Below, piece by piece: positions 1-5,141 of a stretch of 5,141 bases of DNA. The stretch lies in NCBI GenBank assembly GCA_023401045.1, contig JAEXEM010000169.1:1-5141 (forward strand), given 5' to 3'. Numbering within the stretch: position 1 is the stretch's first letter; every line of letters begins with the position of its first letter. The position numbers and the translations under genes were made by a program. This DNA is from Actinomycetes bacterium (GTDB taxonomy: Bacteria > Actinomycetota > Actinomycetes > Actinomycetales > Cellulomonadaceae). The notes beneath the pieces are model-generated. The model saw only the letters and a program-made list of their open reading frames with translations. It searched no databases and was not told the origin of the DNA.

Positions 1-2
1 CC

Positions 3-287
3 CGGGAGCCGCACGAGACCGCCGCCGACGCAGCGCTGCGCGAGGCGCACGAGGAGGCGGGCGTCGACGCCCGTGCCGTCGCCCTGCGCGGCGAGCACGT
101 CCTGCGCCACCCCGACTGGAGCTACACGACGGTCCTCGCCGACGCCGTCGCCCCCGTCGAGCCGACCGCGACGGACGCCGAGAGCGTCGAGGTCGCGTGG
201 GTCCCGGTCGAGCAGGTGACCGACCGGGAGCTGTTGCCGGCCTTCGCCGAGGCGTGGCCCGGGCTGCGCGCGCGTCTCGACGCCTGA
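3..287 (+). CDS. Nudix hydrolase, C-terminal part (5' end outside window)
   Basis: Nudix enzymes cleave nucleoside diphosphates linked to another moiety (oxidised nucleotides, ADP-ribose, NDP-sugars and similar) using a metal bound by the Nudix box. The 94 visible residues open inside that box: HET, seven residues, then REAHEEAGV, which fits the E-x7-RE-U-x-EE-x-G-U portion of the consensus. The leading G of the box lies just left of the window. Downstream are WSYTTVLADAV and VAWVPVEQVTDRELLPAF, typical of the beta strand and C-terminal helix of small MutT-like members, followed by a TGA stop at 285-287. The substrate cannot be told from this fragment. The gene converges on the membrane protein gene at 401-1363, with a hairpin-rich gap of 113 bp between them. 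The start codon and N-terminal half are not in the window. Confidence 0.9.
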   Translation, partial: REPHETAADAALREAHEEAGVDARAVALRGEHVLRHPDWSYTTVLADAVAPVEPTATDAESVEVAWVPVEQVTDRELLPAFAEAWPGLRARLDA

Positions 288-299
288 AGTAGTTGCGAT

Positions 300-383
300 G
301 GCGCAGGGCCGCGCGCCCCACGGACGTCAGGCGTCTCGTCTCTGAGATACCTGACAGACGTCGCGAAGGCGGGGCCCTGCGCC
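300..383. repeat. Nested inverted repeat, 84 bp, in a convergent intergenic region
   Basis: GGCGCAGGGCC (300-310) and GGCCCTGCGCC (373-383) are perfect 11-bp inverted repeats. Inside them, GTCAGG (326-331) faces CCTGAC (350-355), and after one mismatch and one G-T pair TCTC (334-337) faces GAGA (344-347) around a 6-nt loop. A weaker CGCG/CGCG pairing (312-315/362-365) could join the two stems. The whole element can fold as one long hairpin on either strand. It lies between the ends of two convergent genes, which fits a bidirectional terminator; there is no U tract, as is common in actinobacteria. A small palindromic repeat or a remnant of a mobile element is an alternative; I see no clear target-site duplication. 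Confidence 0.65.
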
Positions 384-400
384 GGACGCGCGAGCGCGCC
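384..400 (-). terminator. Short GC hairpin directly after the stop codon of the membrane protein gene
   Basis: GG plus CGCG (384-385, 387-390) pair with CGCG plus CC (395-398, 399-400), with one bulged A and a 4-nt loop. On the minus strand the hairpin begins immediately after the TGA at 403-401, where a terminator would be expected. It is short, has no U tract, and in DNA this GC-rich could arise by chance. Confidence 0.35.
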
Positions 401-1363
401 TCAGGTGTTCGCGTAGTAGACGCAGGCTGCCGCGATGCCCGATCCGAATCCTCCGGCAGCTGCGATGCAACCAATGCAGCCCAGTCCCGCCGTGCCGACG
501 CAGATTGCCGCGCACGCGACCGCGATCATCCCGAAGAGCCACGAAGGGATGCCCGCGCTCGACAGACAGCTGTTCAGCTTCTTCCACGAGAAGATCTGCG
601 AGATCTCCGTGCCCGGGGCCGCGTCAAGTGCGGGATCATAGAAGTCGACGTTCTGCACCATGGTGCCGTCAGTCCACATCTGGAAGCTCGCTCGCGCAGG
701 GTCCGGGGACGCGGCGACATACTCGAAGGTCTGCGTCGTGTCTCCGTCGTACGCATAGACAACCTTCGTCATGTCGGGGATGTTCGTGCCAAGCATCGGC
801 ACCGTGATGTAGTACACATCGTCGACGAGCATCACCTCGGCGTCAGCGAACGACTGGGTCAGACCCGACACAGGCCGGTATCCGGCCGCCTCGGCCGCCG
901 CGACGTACGAGTCGTGGCGGACTCCGGTGACGAACTGAGCCTGCGAGATCGTGTCCGTGATCGAAGCCGCCCCGGTGTCCTCGTACTTCTCGCGCGTCTC
1001 TTCGTCCATGACAACGGTCCGCACGGAGACGGTCTGGACGGTCGGCGACCGGTCGATGGAGAGCTCCAGCCGCTCGGGAGTGCCTGCAGACGACACGCTG
1101 CTCACTGCTGACCACGTGACCGAGAACCCGATGGCCGCGGTCACGACGAAGGCAGTTGCCGCGATCGACGCCTTCTTCTTCGACCTCCCCCCGTCGCTCC
1201 GCCGGGACGCAGCGATCAGCGCGATCGCCATGAGCGCAAGCGCGCCCACCCACATCACCGAAGCGAGCCCAGGAAGGGCCAGCGCTGTCACCGCCAACCC
1301 TCCGGACGCCAAGACCGGGACCGCCACAGGCACCGATCGCGCCGCCTTACCACCCTGCATCAT
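401..1363 (-). CDS. Membrane protein of unknown function with a hydrophobic six-cysteine C-terminal tail (possible bacteriocin-like precursor)
   Basis: I do not recognise a named family for the whole protein. From the ATG at 1363 it is 320 residues. Residues about 11-53 form two hydrophobic segments, followed by a basic loop (RRSDGGRSKKK, 54-64) that should be cytoplasmic. A third membrane segment (about 65-87) leads to a polar domain of roughly 170 residues, predicted outside the cell. From about residue 260 the protein becomes hydrophobic and rich in Gly and Ala. All six cysteines lie here (266, 284, 288, 296, 299, 314; spacing C-x17-C-x3-C-x7-C-x2-C-x14-C), and it ends in YYANT. A membrane or immunity-like part fused to a C-terminal Cys-rich hydrophobic peptide recalls halocin C8-type precursors; this is inference. 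No maturation, protease or transporter gene is in the window. The start is chosen because AAGGGGG lies 5 nt upstream; the adjacent ATG at 1360 is also possible, while a GTG at 1387 has no such site. Base composition is less GC-rich than the neighbours, suggesting later acquisition. Confidence 0.85.
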   Translation of the reverse strand: MMQGGKAARSVPVAVPVLASGGLAVTALALPGLASVMWVGALALMAIALIAASRRSDGGRSKKKASIAATAFVVTAAIGFSVTWSAVSSVSSAGTPERLELSIDRSPTVQTVSVRTVVMDEETREKYEDTGAASITDTISQAQFVTGVRHDSYVAAAEAAGYRPVSGLTQSFADAEVMLVDDVYYITVPMLGTNIPDMTKVVYAYDGDTTQTFEYVAASPDPARASFQMWTDGTMVQNVDFYDPALDAAPGTEISQIFSWKKLNSCLSSAGIPSWLFGMIAVACAAICVGTAGLGCIGCIAAAGGFGSGIAAACVYYANT

Positions 1364-1368
1364 CCACT

Positions 1369-1375
1369 CCCCCTT
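1369..1375 (-). promoter_or_regulatory. Shine-Dalgarno that sets the start of the membrane protein gene
   Basis: On the minus strand AAGGGGG (1375 to 1369) can pair over 7 nt with the 16S rRNA tail, with one G-U pair. It sits 5 nt before ATG 1363 and 8 nt before ATG 1360. It falls inside the longer reading frame from GTG 1387 and so argues against that start. Confidence 0.7.
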
Positions 1376-1405
1376 CGAACCGGACACCGGAGACAGTCAC
1401 AAGCG

Positions 1406-1411
1406 GCTATA
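1406..1411 (-). promoter_or_regulatory. Weak -10 candidate for the membrane protein gene
   Basis: TATAGC on the minus strand matches TATAAT at four of six positions and would start transcription about 35-40 nt before the ATG at 1363. I find no convincing -35 hexamer 16-18 nt upstream. A second candidate, TAACTT (1443 to 1438), lies further out. The 139-bp gap from lpdA is long enough for an independent promoter, and I see no strong terminator hairpin in it. Confidence 0.3.
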
Positions 1412-1502
1412 CCCACAGTCATGCTCATGACGAGACGAAGTTAGCGCACTCGGCGGATGGATTTGGGCGATTCCGGTGTTGATCTCGAAGGTCTGCGCCG
1501 GC

Positions 1503-3008
1503 TCAGTCCTCCGTGCGGACGTGGAGCATGCGCGCTACCTCGCCGATCGTCCCCGACATCGACGGGTAGACCGTCGAGGCCTCGGCGACCTGGTCGGCCG
1601 TGAGTCCGTGGGTGACGGCGAGAGTGAGCGGGAAGATCGACTCGCTCGCCCGCGGCCCGACGACGACGGCGCCGAGGACGGTGCCCGTGGACGCGTGGGC
1701 GAAGATCTTGACGAAGCCGTCGCGGACGCCGAGCATCTTCGCCCGCGGGTTGCGCGACAGCGGCAGCATGCTCGTGCGGTACGGCGTGGCCGTCTCCTTG
1801 AGGCGCGGCTCCGGGACACCGACGGTCGCGATCTCGGGCGCCGTGAAGACGTTCGCGGAGATGCCACGCAGGGACAGCGGGCGCACCGCGTCGCCGAGCG
1901 CGTGCGACATCGCGATGCGGCCCTGCGTCGCCGCGACCGACGCGAGCGGCAGCACCCCGGTGCAGTCCCCCGCCGCGTAGACGCCGCGCACGTTCGTGCG
2001 GGAGACCTTGTCGACCTCGACGTGGCCGGACGGGGTGAGCCGGACGCCGGCCTCCTCGAGCCCGAGCCCGCTCGTCGTCGGCACCGAGCCGACCGCGAGC
2101 AGCACGTGCGACCCCTCGACGGTGCGCCCGTCCTCGAGGGTGACGACGACCCCGTCGGCGGTGCGGCGCGCGGCCGCGGCCCGCGAGCGCGGCATCACGG
2201 TCATGCCGCGCTGGGTGAACACCCGCTCGATGAGCTCGGCCGCGTCACCGTCCTCACCGGGCAGCACGCGGTCGCGGCTGGAGACGAGGACGACGTCGGC
2301 GCCGAGCGAGGTGTAGGCACCCGCGAACTCGGCACCGGTGACGCCGGACCCGACGACGATCAGCCGCTCGGGCAGCTCGGTGAGGTTGTACATCTGGGTC
2401 CACGTGAGGATGCGCTCACCGTCGGGGCGGGCGTCCGGCAGCACCCGCGGCGTGGCGCCGGTGGCGACGAGCACGACGTCCGCGTCGAGCACGAGCTCAC
2501 CGCCGTCGACGTCCTGCACCGCGACGTGCTCGGGGTCGAGCAGGCGCCCGGTGCCCGTGACGATCTCGACGCCCTCGCGCGTGAGCCGGCCCCGGATGTC
2601 GGCGGACTGCGCGGCCGCGAGGGCCTTGACGCGTGCGTTGACCGCCTCGAGGTCGATGCGGTGCCGCAGCACCGACGCCGGCCGGGTGCCGTCGGCGCCG
2701 TCGATACGGATGCCCAGCTCGGGAGCACGGTCGGCGATCGTCATCCACTCCGCCGTGGCGATGAGCGTCTTCGACGGCACGACGTCGGTGAGGACCGCCG
2801 AGCCGCCGAGCCCCGAGCGCTCGACGACGGTGACGTGGGCGCCCAGCCGACGGGCGACGAGTGCCGCCTCGTAGCCGCCGGGACCGCCGCCGACGACGAC
2901 GACACGGCCGGTCGACGGGTCACCGGGCTCGGCCCGGACGGTCGACGCGGCGGTCGTCGCGGCGACGTGCGGCTGGTCGGGGGACGCGGCGGACTGCGGG
3001 CTGCTCAC
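1503..3008 (-). CDS. lpdA: LpdA-type NAD(P)H:quinone oxidoreductase (flavoprotein disulfide reductase family without redox cysteines)
   Basis: This cytoplasmic FAD enzyme of 501 residues most likely moves electrons from NAD(P)H to quinone-type acceptors. Visible parts are a poorly conserved N-terminal leader (1-34), the FAD dinucleotide fold GGGPGG (40-45), the NAD(P)-binding fold VVGSGVTGAEF (218-228), the second FAD motif YAAGDCTG (344-351), and a C-terminal dimerisation domain. Two changes separate it from true dihydrolipoamide dehydrogenase. The GGTCLNVGCIPSK site reads GGSAVLTDVVPSK (68-80), so both redox cysteines are lost (A71, V76). The C-terminal HPTLSE site reads YPSMSG (481-486), losing the catalytic His and Glu. 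The same losses, plus segments such as ARVKALAAAQSADI and DGERILTW, occur in M. tuberculosis LpdA (Rv3303c) as I recall it. The GTG at 3008 is chosen because AGGA lies 7 nt upstream and the frame upstream runs into the divergent gene. The N-terminal leader is longer than in the mycobacterial protein, so a later start cannot be fully excluded. Confidence 0.93.
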   Translation of the reverse strand: MSSPQSAASPDQPHVAATTAASTVRAEPGDPSTGRVVVVGGGPGGYEAALVARRLGAHVTVVERSGLGGSAVLTDVVPSKTLIATAEWMTIADRAPELGIRIDGADGTRPASVLRHRIDLEAVNARVKALAAAQSADIRGRLTREGVEIVTGTGRLLDPEHVAVQDVDGGELVLDADVVLVATGATPRVLPDARPDGERILTWTQMYNLTELPERLIVVGSGVTGAEFAGAYTSLGADVVLVSSRDRVLPGEDGDAAELIERVFTQRGMTVMPRSRAAAARRTADGVVVTLEDGRTVEGSHVLLAVGSVPTTSGLGLEEAGVRLTPSGHVEVDKVSRTNVRGVYAAGDCTGVLPLASVAATQGRIAMSHALGDAVRPLSLRGISANVFTAPEIATVGVPEPRLKETATPYRTSMLPLSRNPRAKMLGVRDGFVKIFAHASTGTVLGAVVVGPRASESIFPLTLAVTHGLTADQVAEASTVYPSMSGTIGEVARMLHVRTED

Positions 3009-3047
3009 GCGGACATCCTGCCTGATGCGCGTGGTTAGCCTGGTGCC
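3009..3047. promoter_or_regulatory. Divergent promoter region between lpdA and the purine nucleoside phosphorylase gene
   Basis: Only 39 bp separate the two start codons, so both promoters must overlap here or reach into the opposite coding region. On the plus strand TAGCCT (3036-3041) fits the actinobacterial -10 pattern TANNNT and ends 6 nt before ATG 3048, placing the likely transcription start at the start codon. On the minus strand CAGGAT (3020 to 3015) ends 6 nt before the GTG at 3008. It could be a weak -10, or its AGGA could be the Shine-Dalgarno for lpdA. No clear -35 is visible; GACA at 3012-3015 is the nearest and is spaced too far. Confidence 0.55.
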
Positions 3048-3923
3048 ATGAGCGACATCTCCCCCGCCCGCGACCTCACCGGCGGCGCCGTCCCCGACCT
3101 CGACGACCCGACGACGGACCCGTTCGAGGTCGCCCGGCTCGCCGCGGAGGCCATCGCCCGCCGCACGGGCGTCGAGCGGCACGACGTGGCGCTCGTGCTC
3201 GGGTCCGGCTGGGGCGGGGCGGCGGACCTGCTGGGCGAGACGGTCGCCGAGGTGCCGAGCCACGAGGTGCCGGGCTTCTCGCGGCCGGCGGTCGAGGGGC
3301 ACGTCGGCACGCTGCGCTCGGTGCGCATCGCCGGCGAGGGCGGCCGCCCCGACCGGTACGCGCTCGTCCTCGGGTCGCGCACGCACCTCTACGAGGGCCG
3401 TGGCGTGCGGCGCGTCGTCCACGGCGTGCGCACGGCCGCCGCGACCGGCGCGTCGACGGTCGTCCTCACCAACGGCTGCGGCGGGCTCAACCTCGCGTGG
3501 GGCCCGGGCACGCCCGTGCTCATCAGCGACCACATCAACCTCACGGCGACCTCGCCGCTCGAGGGCGCGACGTTCGTCGACCTCACCGACCTCTACTCCT
3601 CGCGACTGCGTGCGGTCGCCCGCGAGGTCGACGCGTCGCTCGACGAGGGCGTCTACGTCCAGTTCCCCGGGCCGCACTACGAGACGCCCGCCGAGGTCCG
3701 CATGGCCGGCCGCATCGGCGGTGACCTCGTCGGCATGTCGACGACCCTCGAGGCGATCGCCGCGCGGCACGCCGGGCTCGAGGTCCTCGGGATCTCCCTC
3801 GTGACGAACCTCGCCGCGGGGATCTCGCCGGAGCCGCTCGACCACGCCGAGGTGCTCGAGGCGGGCCGCGCGGCGGGACCGCGGATCAGCGCCCTCCTCG
3901 CGGACGTCGTGCGTCGCATCTGA
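3048..3923 (+). CDS. punA: Purine nucleoside phosphorylase, trimeric (PNP / MTAP) type
   Basis: It splits purine (deoxy)nucleosides such as inosine and guanosine with phosphate, giving the free base and (deoxy)ribose-1-phosphate for purine salvage in the cytoplasm. The 291-residue length fits the homotrimeric class. Motifs in order are LGSGWGG (51-57, phosphate loop), SRTHLYEG (110-117, with Arg111 and His113 matching the human phosphate/ribose pair), TNGCGG (141-146, usually TNAAGG), GPHYETPAE (208-216, Tyr211 and Glu212 at the base-binding position of human Phe200/Glu201), VGMST (228-232, Met230), SLVTN (250-254, Asn254 matching human Asn243), and His266 in DHAEV, matching human His257. No key residue is missing. 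The ATG has no Shine-Dalgarno, but a -10 hexamer ends 6 nt before it, suggesting leaderless translation. The mutase gene follows 39 bp downstream on the same strand. In M. tuberculosis the orthologue is named deoD (Rv3307). Confidence 0.95.
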   Translation: MSDISPARDLTGGAVPDLDDPTTDPFEVARLAAEAIARRTGVERHDVALVLGSGWGGAADLLGETVAEVPSHEVPGFSRPAVEGHVGTLRSVRIAGEGGRPDRYALVLGSRTHLYEGRGVRRVVHGVRTAAATGASTVVLTNGCGGLNLAWGPGTPVLISDHINLTATSPLEGATFVDLTDLYSSRLRAVAREVDASLDEGVYVQFPGPHYETPAEVRMAGRIGGDLVGMSTTLEAIAARHAGLEVLGISLVTNLAAGISPEPLDHAEVLEAGRAAGPRISALLADVVRRI

Positions 3924-3950
3924 CGGCGCGCCCGCACCCGTACCCACCAG

Positions 3951-3956
3951 TAGGTT
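3951..3956 (+). promoter_or_regulatory. -10 element placed for a leaderless transcript of the phosphomutase gene
   Basis: TAGGTT fits TANNNT and is followed by exactly 6 nt before GTG 3963, the same geometry as TAGCCT before the upstream gene. The start has no Shine-Dalgarno in the 39-bp gap. No clear -35 is visible, so read-through from the phosphorylase gene may add to expression. Confidence 0.5.
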
Positions 3957-3962
3957 GATGAC

Positions 3963-5141
3963 GTGACCGACGACGACGTGCTCCGCGGCGAGACCCTGCC
4001 GACCCCTGCGACGACCACCCTCCCCGACCACGCGCGGGACGACGGCCGCGACGGCAGGGACCCGCTCGTCGCCCAGGTCGAGGCGTGGATCGCGGACGAC
4101 CCCGACGAGGCCACCGCCGCCGAGCTCACCGACCTGCTGCGGACGGCCACGGGCACCGGCACGACGGTGCTCGGCTCCGGGGACCTCGACGACGAGCTCG
4201 TGCGCGAGCAGGAGCGCGAGGCCCGGGCCGAGCTCGCCGACCGGTTCTCCGGCTCCCTGCAGTTCGGCACCGCCGGCCTGCGTGGCCGCCTCGGCGGGGG
4301 TCCGAACCGCATGAACCGCGCCGTCGTCATCCGGGCGGCCTCCGGGCTGGCGGCCTACCTCCTCGGCGAGCTCGAGGGGGCGTCCGCCCCGCCGCGCGTC
4401 GTCGTCGGGTACGACGCCCGCCACGGCTCGCACCGGTTCGCGCTCGACACGGCCGAGGTCATGACGGCCGTCGGCATCGAGGTGCTCCTCCTGCCGCGTC
4501 CGCTGCCCACCCCGGTGCTCGCCGCCGCCGTCCGGCGCCACGACGCCGACGCCGGCGTCATGGTGACCGCGTCGCACAACCCGCCGCAGGACAACGGCTA
4601 CAAGGTCTACCTGGGCGGCCGCGTCGTCACCGACGGCGGCCAGGGGGCGCAGATCGTCCCGCCGGCGGACGCGGCCATCGCCGCCGAGATCGCCCGGGTG
4701 CCGTCCGTCGCGTCCGTGCCGCGTGCGTCGTCGGGGTGGACGGAGCTCGGCGACGACGTCGTCGCGCAGTACGTGGAGCGTGCGGCCGCGGTCGCACCGG
4801 GGGCGGACGCCGCCGCGCGCGCCGCGCTCAAGGTCGTGCTCACGCCGCTGCACGGCGTCGGCGGCGCCGTGGCGCTCGACGTCCTCGCCCGGGCCGGGTT
4901 CACGGACGTCACGGTCGTCGAGGAGCAGGCCGCTCCCGACCCCGACTTCCCCACCGTCGCCTTCCCCAACCCCGAGGAGCCGGGCGCCATCGACCTCGCG
5001 ATGTCGCTCGCGGCCGCCACCCGGGCCGACCTCGTCATCGCCCTCGACCCCGACGCGGACCGGTGCGCCGTCGCCCTGCTCGACCGTCGCGCGCACGTGC
5101 CGGCCCGTGGGCCGGAGACCCCGCAGGCCGACGGCTGGCGG
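3963..5141 (+). CDS. pmmB: Phospho-sugar mutase (alpha-D-phosphohexomutase superfamily), 3' end outside window
   Basis: Enzymes of this superfamily move a phosphate between C1 and C6 (or C5) of a sugar through a phosphoserine. The 393 visible residues carry FGTAGLRG (101-108) with the start of domain 1, the catalytic loop VTASHNPPQDNGYKVY (201-216, Ser204 the phosphorylated serine), and the metal-binding loop DPDADR (362-367, Asp362/364/366). The sugar-binding and phosphate-binding domains lie beyond the right edge. The FGTAGLRG form and TASHNPxxxNGYKVY are typical of the PGM2/PmmB-like branch, which includes phosphopentomutases and glucose-1,6-bisphosphate-linked enzymes, so the substrate may be ribose-, deoxyribose-, glucose- or mannose-phosphate. 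Placement 39 bp after a nucleoside phosphorylase favours a role in handling pentose-1-phosphate, though this is inference. The N-terminus (1-35) is low-complexity, rich in Asp, Thr and Arg, and a TATGTGTTVLGSG linker (61-73) precedes the conserved core. GTG 3963 is chosen because the protein matches from DPLVAQVEAWIADDP onward and the -10 spacing fits; the nearby ATG 3958 is out of frame and closes after two codons. Confidence 0.93.
   Translation, partial: MTDDDVLRGETLPTPATTTLPDHARDDGRDGRDPLVAQVEAWIADDPDEATAAELTDLLRTATGTGTTVLGSGDLDDELVREQEREARAELADRFSGSLQFGTAGLRGRLGGGPNRMNRAVVIRAASGLAAYLLGELEGASAPPRVVVGYDARHGSHRFALDTAEVMTAVGIEVLLLPRPLPTPVLAAAVRRHDADAGVMVTASHNPPQDNGYKVYLGGRVVTDGGQGAQIVPPADAAIAAEIARVPSVASVPRASSGWTELGDDVVAQYVERAAAVAPGADAAARAALKVVLTPLHGVGGAVALDVLARAGFTDVTVVEEQAAPDPDFPTVAFPNPEEPGAIDLAMSLAAATRADLVIALDPDADRCAVALLDRRAHVPARGPETPQADGWR

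Noticed and set aside
293..1111. A 272-codon plus-strand open frame opposite the membrane protein gene
   Set aside because: It is Arg-rich with no motif, starts within the inverted-repeat region, and the minus-strand frame has a sensible membrane topology and a good Shine-Dalgarno.
1364..1387. GTG start at 1387 for the membrane protein gene
   Set aside because: It has no ribosome binding site upstream, and the extra eight codons overlap the strong AAGGGGG site serving the ATGs at 1363/1360.
1503..3008. Dihydrolipoamide dehydrogenase (E3 of 2-oxoacid dehydrogenase complexes)
   Set aside because: Both redox-active cysteines and the C-terminal catalytic His and Glu are replaced, so the lipoamide reaction cannot proceed by the known mechanism.
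1476..3038. A 520-codon plus-strand open frame opposite lpdA
   Set aside because: The translation is low-complexity Arg/Asp/Gly/Ala with no recognisable motif, and it lies fully antisense to a gene with clear FAD and NAD motifs.
3958..3966. ATG ACG TGA just before and overlapping the phosphomutase GTG, as a possible upstream mini-ORF
   Set aside because: It is only two codons, and if the -10 at 3951-3956 is used the transcript begins after this ATG.
1503..5096. A single 1,197-codon open frame on the minus strand spanning lpdA and the whole region opposite the phosphorylase and phosphomutase genes
   Set aside because: Only the part below 3008 is real (LpdA). The upstream part is an Arg/Gly/Asp/Val-rich antisense shadow of two well-conserved plus-strand genes, caused by the scarcity of stop codons in very GC-rich DNA.
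1..5141. CRISPR array, tRNA/rRNA gene, transposase, riboswitch
   Set aside because: I found no regularly spaced direct repeats, no tRNA or rRNA signature, and no transposase or integrase frame; nearly all the sequence is accounted for by coding genes.

Overview
The window is very GC-rich with strong G/C third-position bias, and its genes look actinobacterial. The order lpdA <- -> purine nucleoside phosphorylase -> phosphomutase matches the lpdA / deoD / pmmB neighbourhood I recall from Mycobacterium tuberculosis. The nucleoside phosphorylase resembles those of Cellulomonas-type Micrococcales. An organism near Cellulomonas, Cellulosimicrobium or Isoptericola is my inference; no marker gene in the window proves it.

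Layout, left to right. (1) 3-287, plus strand: the C-terminal 94 residues of a Nudix hydrolase, cut by the left edge. (2) 288-400: a 113-bp convergent intergenic region packed with inverted repeats (11-bp outer arms at 300-310/373-383, an inner hairpin at 326-355, and a small hairpin at 384-400), probably a two-way transcription end or a small repeat element. (3) 401-1363, minus strand: an unrecognised membrane protein with three N-terminal membrane segments, an extracytoplasmic middle domain, and a hydrophobic, glycine-rich C-terminal tail that holds all six of the protein's cysteines. Its DNA is visibly less GC-rich than the rest. (4) 1364-1502: its upstream region, with a good Shine-Dalgarno and a weak -10 candidate. 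(5) 1503-3008, minus strand: LpdA-type flavoprotein, related to dihydrolipoamide dehydrogenase but without the redox cysteine pair or the His-Glu acid/base pair. (6) 3009-3047: a 39-bp divergent promoter region. (7) 3048-3923, plus strand: trimeric-type purine nucleoside phosphorylase. (8) 3963-5141, plus strand: phosphohexomutase (phosphomannomutase / phosphopentomutase-like), cut by the right edge.

Genes 7 and 8 make a plausible nucleoside-salvage pair. The phosphorylase releases (deoxy)ribose-1-phosphate, and a mutase of this superfamily could pass sugar-1-phosphate to sugar-6- or 5-phosphate metabolism. Both have a TANNNT-type -10 hexamer exactly 6 nt before the start codon and no ribosome binding site, which suggests leaderless transcripts. 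The most unusual part of the window is the membrane protein with the cysteine-rich tail. Its layout recalls precursors of halocin C8-like peptide bacteriocins, where a membrane/immunity part is fused to a C-terminal Cys-rich peptide. That is a hypothesis from pattern only.
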